A stretch of 51,804 nt of DNA, taken from Zelonia costaricensis. Taxonomy: Eukaryota; Euglenozoa; Kinetoplastea; Trypanosomatida; Trypanosomatidae. The translations under genes were made by a program, and so were the position numbers. Shown piece by piece: positions 47,058-51,804 of the stretch. Below the pieces are notes generated by a model. It searched no databases, was not told where the DNA came from, and was given only the letters and a program-made list of their open reading frames with translations. The stretch is from assembly GCA_030849075.1 (NCBI GenBank), contig JASAOO010003388.1, positions 1 to 51,804 of the forward strand, in the 5' to 3' direction. Every line of letters begins with the position of its first letter. The first letter of the stretch is position 1.

Positions 47058-49772
47058 CTACTGGCGAAGTCGGCGGCGGCGCTCCGTCGTACGTGACACG
47101 TCCACGCGCACGGAGCTGGCGTTGCTTCCCGAGTCGGACCTTGGCAGTGACGTGCTGCTGCTGCTGCTGTTGCTCCTGGACGAGCTCGAGGACGCCACCT
47201 CGTGCTCGCGCCGCCGCTTCTGCGACTTCGTCACCGGCGACGCGGGTGTGACCGACGCGGTCGCGGACGAGCTGTGCAGCCGCGAGAGAGCGAAGCGCTC
47301 CTCCAGCGACGTGACGGGCCGCTGCTGAGGGAAGAGCGAGGTCGAGCCGTCCTCACCGCTGTTGCCGCTGCGAGCCTGGCACCGGAGCAGCTGCAGTCGC
47401 TGCGCCGCCCAGCTGTGCGAGGCACTGCCGCAGTTGCGCTGCAGCATCGCCGCGTCCTCCTCCGCGTGAAACTCGCGCACCTCCTGCATGTACGCGGGCA
47501 TCTCACGGCACAGGCGCTCGTACGTGGCGGCCACAGCCTGGCGTCGGTAGACCATGTCCGCGTCCACGTGGATAATGCGAGACAGCAGGGTTGGCCGGCT
47601 GCTGATGTCCTCCGACGACGGCGAGCACGCGGGGCTGCCCGGCTGCGGTGCGGGAGAGCCACTTGGCGAGGCCGCCGCAGCAGCAGCGACGCTTTCGAAG
47701 TCGGCTGTGAGCGTGTAATACGCGTTGGCGAACATCGACGCGACGGCGTGGAAGAGGCGCAGCGAGCTGGCGGCGTTGTTGGCGGGATCGACGGGGTCCT
47801 CGATGCAGGCCTGCGTGGGTCCCAGCGGCCCACGCGGGGAGCTCGGCGACGTGGGGGAGAGCATGCGACTGCCCCCGCTCCCGCCAGCCTCTACGCGAAC
47901 ACGGAAGTCGCCCTCGCCCCCACTACCGCCCGCCGCGGCAGCAGCGCCATCGGCGCCGACGGACACGGCGTACGGCTCCAGGCACACGGCGACACGGCCG
48001 AAGTTCCAGTACTGCCCGCACATGCGGAAAAAGTCCACGAGCAGCTTGCCCAGCCCCGTCATGGGCCGCTGATCCAGCTGAGTCGTGTAGATGGGGTGCT
48101 GACGCAGGAAGGCGACCACGAGCAGGGTCGCGGCGTAGCTGCCGAGCCCGCCGTGGTACGGCTCATGCATCCCGCGCTGCATGACGAAGTACTTGACGAC
48201 CAGCGTCAGCGGAAGCGCCTCCGGGTAGGTGCGCAGATACCGCAGAACGCAGTCGGAGTTGCGCTTGCCGTCCAGCGCGCCAACGCTGATGTCGACATCG
48301 ATGAGGGAGCCCTTGTGGACAAACTTGATGAGTGGCACCTTCGTCTTCAGAATCACCTGCGGGTACGCGTTCTCGCAGAGCCCCGCGTTGCTAACCTCCT
48401 TGGCCAGCGCGGTCAGTGCCTCCTCCGGCGGCACAGGAACCCCCACCAGGGTCATGTCGAGGTCGGAAAGTGGCAGCAGCAGGTGCGTGTACATGCTGCC
48501 GTACACGAGCACGGAGCTGCCAGGCCACAAGCGATCGACGAGCCGACCCACCTCCTTCTCGATGTAGCGGCGCATCGCCACCTCCGCCTCGGTGGGCCGC
48601 AGGTAGTCGACGAGGTCGAGCACCTCTTGGTGTAGCGCGATGAGCGGGCTTGTGCGGCAGTACCCGCCGTGCTGCGTCACACGCGCCGAGCTCCACAGCG
48701 GCACGACAAGAACCCGGTCGGCACGCCGGTTGTGTTGCTGCTGCTGATGACGTCGTTGCTGCTGATGCTGCGGCGGCGGCGGAGCGCCGTCACTGCCGGG
48801 CACGCGTACCGTTGCCTGGAGCGCGTTGGCGTCCAGCGACTTGCTGCCCGTCTGCGCCGCGAAGTTGAGGTAGTCCCCAACTAAGCCAGCCTCCCCCGCC
48901 TCTGGCGTCACCGCCTCCACGAACACGTCGCTGGCCACCACCGGCGAGGACGGCGCAGGTGACACAACCGCAGAGGTGGATGCGTCCACAGCTGAAGCAG
49001 CAGCTGCAAGGCGCCTCGGGGCCGCGGCATCCGTCTTCGCGCGGCGCGCTTCCCTGGGGGGCGCGTCACTGCCCGCCTTCCGCTGCTGAGCCCCCGCGTA
49101 CTGCGCCGCCGCACGGTCCTCTGGCACGTAGTCCTCCTCGTCATCCAGCTTCTCACGCTCGCGCTGCTGCCCCTCCCCCTCCTCCTCCGCAGAGTCGTAC
49201 GCGTCAGGGCGGCGGCGCGGGCGCCGTGGCGGGCGCGCCACGGCCTGTGCCGTCGCCCCAGCGTCCAGCCCAGCGCCGCTGACGGTGGAGGCGGCGGCGC
49301 TTCCGGGTGCGGCGGCGACGCGATCCTGCCGGGCCCGCTCCGCCGCCGCCGCCGCGCGGTTGGCCCCGAGCTGCGCCTGGTGCCGCCGCAGCTTCTCCGC
49401 AACGTGCGCCGCAATAGGGGGTGCCTCGTCGCGTGCGGCCGGGTCCTCCTGCAGCATGAGCCACTCCGCGTCGAAGTCGTCTCGCTTGCCCTGAAATCGA
49501 GCGAAGATGTTCAGCGTGGGGATCACCAGCGTCGGTGCGACGTCGCCGACACTCGCCGACGCGGCAGTGCTATCGTTTGCATCTGGGCCCGCCGTCGACA
49601 CAGACGGGTCGCCGGGCTGCGGTGCAGCGGGGGCGCGCGAGTACGCAGCTGTGGGTGACGCGGCAGCACTCGGGTGTGTCGTCACGCCATTGCCGGTACC
49701 ACCCGCAGCCTGCCCGGCTGCTCCGACGACGGTGCTGCTGCTGCTCACCACGCGGCCACCACGGCGCTTCAT
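47058..49772 (-). CDS. Non-canonical poly(A) polymerase, Trf4/5 (PAPD5/7) type
   Basis: 904 residues from the ATG at 49772. It is a nucleotidyltransferase of the polymerase-beta superfamily expected to add short oligo(A) tails to RNA. The catalytic signature is complete: G425-S426 followed by SDLD with D437 and D439, and the third aspartate D494 in IDVDIS. The central domain follows with LTLVVKYFVMQRGMHEPYHGGLGSY (522-546) and the PAP-associated helices LGKLLVDFFRMCGQYW (574-589). Residues 1-350 are low-complexity, with a basic PRRPRRR patch (182-188), an acidic stretch (195-215) and a Gln/His run (335-347). The C-terminal 300 residues are Ser/Gly-rich and end in Arg-rich sequence. In other eukaryotes Trf4-type enzymes belong to TRAMP and mark aberrant RNA for the exosome; trypanosomatids have such enzymes, so a nuclear RNA-surveillance role is likely. 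No obvious mitochondrial presequence was seen. Confidence 0.93.
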   Translation of the reverse strand: MKRRGGRVVSSSSTVVGAAGQAAGGTGNGVTTHPSAAASPTAAYSRAPAAPQPGDPSVSTAGPDANDSTAASASVGDVAPTLVIPTLNIFARFQGKRDDFDAEWLMLQEDPAARDEAPPIAAHVAEKLRRHQAQLGANRAAAAAERARQDRVAAAPGSAAASTVSGAGLDAGATAQAVARPPRRPRRRPDAYDSAEEEGEGQQREREKLDDEEDYVPEDRAAAQYAGAQQRKAGSDAPPREARRAKTDAAAPRRLAAAASAVDASTSAVVSPAPSSPVVASDVFVEAVTPEAGEAGLVGDYLNFAAQTGSKSLDANALQATVRVPGSDGAPPPPQHQQQRRHQQQQHNRRADRVLVVPLWSSARVTQHGGYCRTSPLIALHQEVLDLVDYLRPTEAEVAMRRYIEKEVGRLVDRLWPGSSVLVYGSMYTHLLLPLSDLDMTLVGVPVPPEEALTALAKEVSNAGLCENAYPQVILKTKVPLIKFVHKGSLIDVDISVGALDGKRNSDCVLRYLRTYPEALPLTLVVKYFVMQRGMHEPYHGGLGSYAATLLVVAFLRQHPIYTTQLDQRPMTGLGKLLVDFFRMCGQYWNFGRVAVCLEPYAVSVGADGAAAAAGGSGGEGDFRVRVEAGGSGGSRMLSPTSPSSPRGPLGPTQACIEDPVDPANNAASSLRLFHAVASMFANAYYTLTADFESVAAAAAASPSGSPAPQPGSPACSPSSEDISSRPTLLSRIIHVDADMVYRRQAVAATYERLCREMPAYMQEVREFHAEEDAAMLQRNCGSASHSWAAQRLQLLRCQARSGNSGEDGSTSLFPQQRPVTSLEERFALSRLHSSSATASVTPASPVTKSQKRRREHEVASSSSSRSNSSSSSTSLPRSDSGSNASSVRVDVSRTTERRRRLRQ

Positions 49773-51111
49773 GAGGTTGACACTCGATCTTGCTAACTTC
49801 CACTGCGATGCGTGTCTGCCTCTATGTGTGTGTGTGTGTGTGTGCGTACCGTCGCAGCTACAGCGTTCAATCCTTCAGTGTTCAAATGCCGCGGCGGTTC
49901 GCGCATGCGTCGACCTCACGTGCGAGCGCGCGCCGCCGCAAGATTGGTTGCCCGTGGTGATGTGGCAACGTCATCGTAGCGAGGGCGGTGGGAAGGCGGG
50001 TGGGAGAGACGCAGGAGTTGGAGGAGGAGGGGGGGGGGCGAGGCAGCCAGGCGTGCGTGCGTGCGTGCGCGCCGGGCACCCGCGCGGGGGGGGGGAGAGG
50101 CGGAGGGAGGGCGGCGCGCCACGGAGGCGCCAACGGAGCCTGCGGAAGGTTCAGACACCATTCACACACACCCAGACTTGCATTCTGAGAAGCGCCCGCC
50201 CCGCGGTCGCCCCCTTCCCCCGTGACCCCTGGCGCGAAGGCGCCGTAAGTTTACGTCGGGCGGGCTGCTCGGTGAACGAGCTGCATACCGCTCAACGGTG
50301 GCAGTCCTCGATCAACGGCCTTGGCTCGTAGACGGACTGGCGATCTGGAGACACGGGCGCGCACTTCACAGACGTGCATACGCCGTCGCCACGGAGTCTG
50401 TGTTCGCAGTCGTGCGAGGGAGCCGCGCCTCAGCGAGGATTCAGAGTTGCGTCTGTGTGTGTGCGTGGGCATGGGGATGTGTGCATCTTGGGGTTCGCTT
50501 ACGTGTGATTCCTTTTTGGTAGGAAAAGATTCTCGTTTGAGGCAGCACCTCGCACAGCGGTGAGAAGCGTGTGTGGTGGAGGAAGACTTAAGAAGGGAAA
50601 GACCGGAGTACTCGATCACGCAAGCTGACGCTGGAGTCGCGTATGGCATCGACACGATCCCCCCCCCCCGCTCTCAGCCCCCTCACGCGCCCCCCGCCTT
50701 TCCTTCGCTGGTAGAACTTGATGTCCACCGTGCAACACCGGCTTCATCACACCCTGCCCCGCCTCTCAAGTCTACGTCGACCCTGCCCTCACCGCGTTCC
50801 GCGAAGGACGCGTGGAGGGGGCCACGTGGAGACACGCAAGGGAACGCAGGGAACAAGCGGGCATCAGCGTTGGCGGTTCGCCACGGAGCGGTGGTGGCGG
50901 CGCGAGGGAGAGACGGGAGATGGTGATGTAAAGCTGCAGCGAAGGTGGGGGGAGGGAGGGGAGGGAAGGGGGGTCCATCCCCGCACGATAAACAAACAAG
51001 TCGTCGAAGCACACACACACACACACAAACACACAAGCACGCAAACACACATACACACACACTGCCGAAATGCATAGATATAGACGCACAGGGACACGCA
51101 CACGCACACAC

Positions 51112-51151
<40 letters not shown>

Positions 51152-51697
51152 GAGCCGGCGCACACTGGCTGATGAGAACCTACAAAGATAAGCAAGAGAC
51201 GAAGAAAATCGGAACGCCTCGATAGAATTCCTTCTGTAGCGTCTTCTCTTTCGAGTCTCTCTTCCCTGCTGCTGTGGTGTGGGCTGCATGCGTCTGGCGG
51301 TCCCCCGCCTGCGGACCACAACGCGGCGGTCGCGCACGGCGGGGGGGGGGGGGCCACAGTGGGAGGGGAGGATGAAAGTCCAAGGAGAAGATGCGTTTCT
51401 CCTGCACGCCCCACATTCACACACACACGTATACTTAAACACATGCATCCCCGCTGGTGCGTGTGTGTGTGCGCCGCGATCAGACGACAACGTAAACGAC
51501 ACAAGCGCCTAGAGGAAGAGAGAGGGAAGAGGAAGAGAAGGAAGGGGGGCCAGTGCTGCCATCGAGCACCGCAGGCTTCCAACGCGACTTCAGCAATAGT
51601 TGCAGCGTACAACAGCGCCAAGGTGGCGCAACTGCCATCACATGGATTCTTCCCTTCTTTTTTTGAAGAGAGAAACTCCTATGCTTCGTCTATTCCC
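49773..51697. other. 1.9 kb intergenic region between the kinase fragment and the poly(A) polymerase
   Basis: No gene was accepted. It contains (GT)n at 49825-49844, GC-rich G runs at 50026-50100, a C-run near 50660, CA-rich DNA at 51010-51150 with a pure (CA)17 at 51117-51150, and G13 at 51341-51353. A T-rich plus-strand patch (51647-51664) lies just past the kinase stop. A 132-codon ATG frame at 50251-50649 on the minus strand is open but looks non-coding. Confidence 0.6.
51010..51150. repeat. CA-rich microsatellite block with (CA)17
   Basis: About 140 bases of nearly continuous CA repeats with small interruptions, ending in seventeen pure CA units (51117-51150). It lies within the 3' UTR/intergenic region of the partial kinase gene. 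Confidence 0.9.
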
Positions 51698-51804
51698 CTA
51701 CACTGCCCCCATGTCGAGAGTCAAGAACGGGTGGCGCAGGAGTTCATCAGCGCTGCTGCGGTCCACGGGCCGCACCCGCACGCACGCCGCAATGAAGTCC
51801 AGCA
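51698..51804 (-). CDS. Protein kinase, C-terminal fragment (gene cut by the window edge)
   Basis: Only the last 34 codons and the stop are in the window; the frame enters at 51802. The translated end contains RPVDRSSADELLRHPFL, the conserved subdomain XI motif of eukaryotic protein kinases (Arg of RPxDRxS, then ELLxHPF), with a short tail of seven residues and a TAG stop. The kinase thus ends almost at its catalytic domain, without a long C-terminal extension. Family cannot be named, though the motif fits STE/NEK/CAMK-like kinases; the catalytic residues lie outside the window. It is the first gene of this minus-strand series that is visible here. Confidence 0.85.
   Translation of the reverse strand, partial: LDFIAACVRVRPVDRSSADELLRHPFLTLDMGAV

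Noticed and set aside
50251..50649. A 132-codon minus-strand frame starting with ATG
   Set aside because: Includes a stretch translated from a microsatellite (Thr/His alternation), has no recognisable motif and no clear splice tract above it; a real small gene is not excluded.

Overview
The window looks like nuclear chromosomal DNA of a trypanosomatid flagellate, most probably of the Leishmania-like subfamily (Leishmaniinae). The basis is a very GC-rich sequence and ten intron-free protein genes all on the minus strand, as in a polycistronic directional gene cluster. The proteins are expanded by Ala/Gly/Ser-rich tracts. The intergenic regions are full of (CA)n/(GT)n microsatellites and long polypyrimidine tracts (read on the transcribed strand) followed by AG, as expected for spliced-leader trans-splicing. 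No bacterial-type operon signals, introns, tRNA, rRNA, transposon or CRISPR features were recognised. The species cannot be fixed from the sequence alone.

In order of transcription (high to low coordinate) the genes are: (1) the C-terminal end of a protein kinase cut by the window edge (51698-51804); (2) a Trf4/5-like non-canonical poly(A) polymerase (47058-49772); (3) a centrin with an insertion that replaces its second EF-hand loop (45473-46051); (4) an unrecognised, largely disordered protein (43098-44612); (5) a very large VPS18, the HOPS/CORVET tethering subunit, with a complete C-terminal RING-H2 (33052-42099); (6) an importin-4/Kap123-like karyopherin beta (28367-32305); (7) malonyl-CoA decarboxylase with a basic Ala/Ser-rich N-terminus and a C-terminal SSL tripeptide (25127-27424); (8) a giant WD40 protein of about 4260 residues with an EF-hand-like segment (7739-20524); (9) a small protein phosphatase 1 inhibitor-3 homologue (6270-6716); (10) a predicted pseudokinase with a CxxC...CxxC insertion in its activation segment (1678-3150).

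The genes do not form one pathway. As is usual in trypanosomatids, they share transcription but cover RNA surveillance, basal body or flagellum, endolysosomal tethering, nuclear import, malonyl-CoA turnover and phosphorylation control. Expression would be set after transcription, through trans-splicing, polyadenylation and mRNA stability. The intergenic gaps (about 0.7 to 4.6 kb) are low-complexity and hold no convincing extra gene.

The most interesting points are the zinc-ribbon-like insertion in a pseudokinase whose HRD and DFG aspartates are both lost, the possible dual mitochondrial/glycosomal addressing of malonyl-CoA decarboxylase, the roughly threefold-expanded VPS18, the centrin with a remodelled EF2, and a patch just after most stop codons where the transcript turns purine-rich. 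Two ORFs (VPS18 and the WD40 giant) look longer if GTG is accepted as a start. The ATG starts given here agree better with the predicted splice-acceptor positions.
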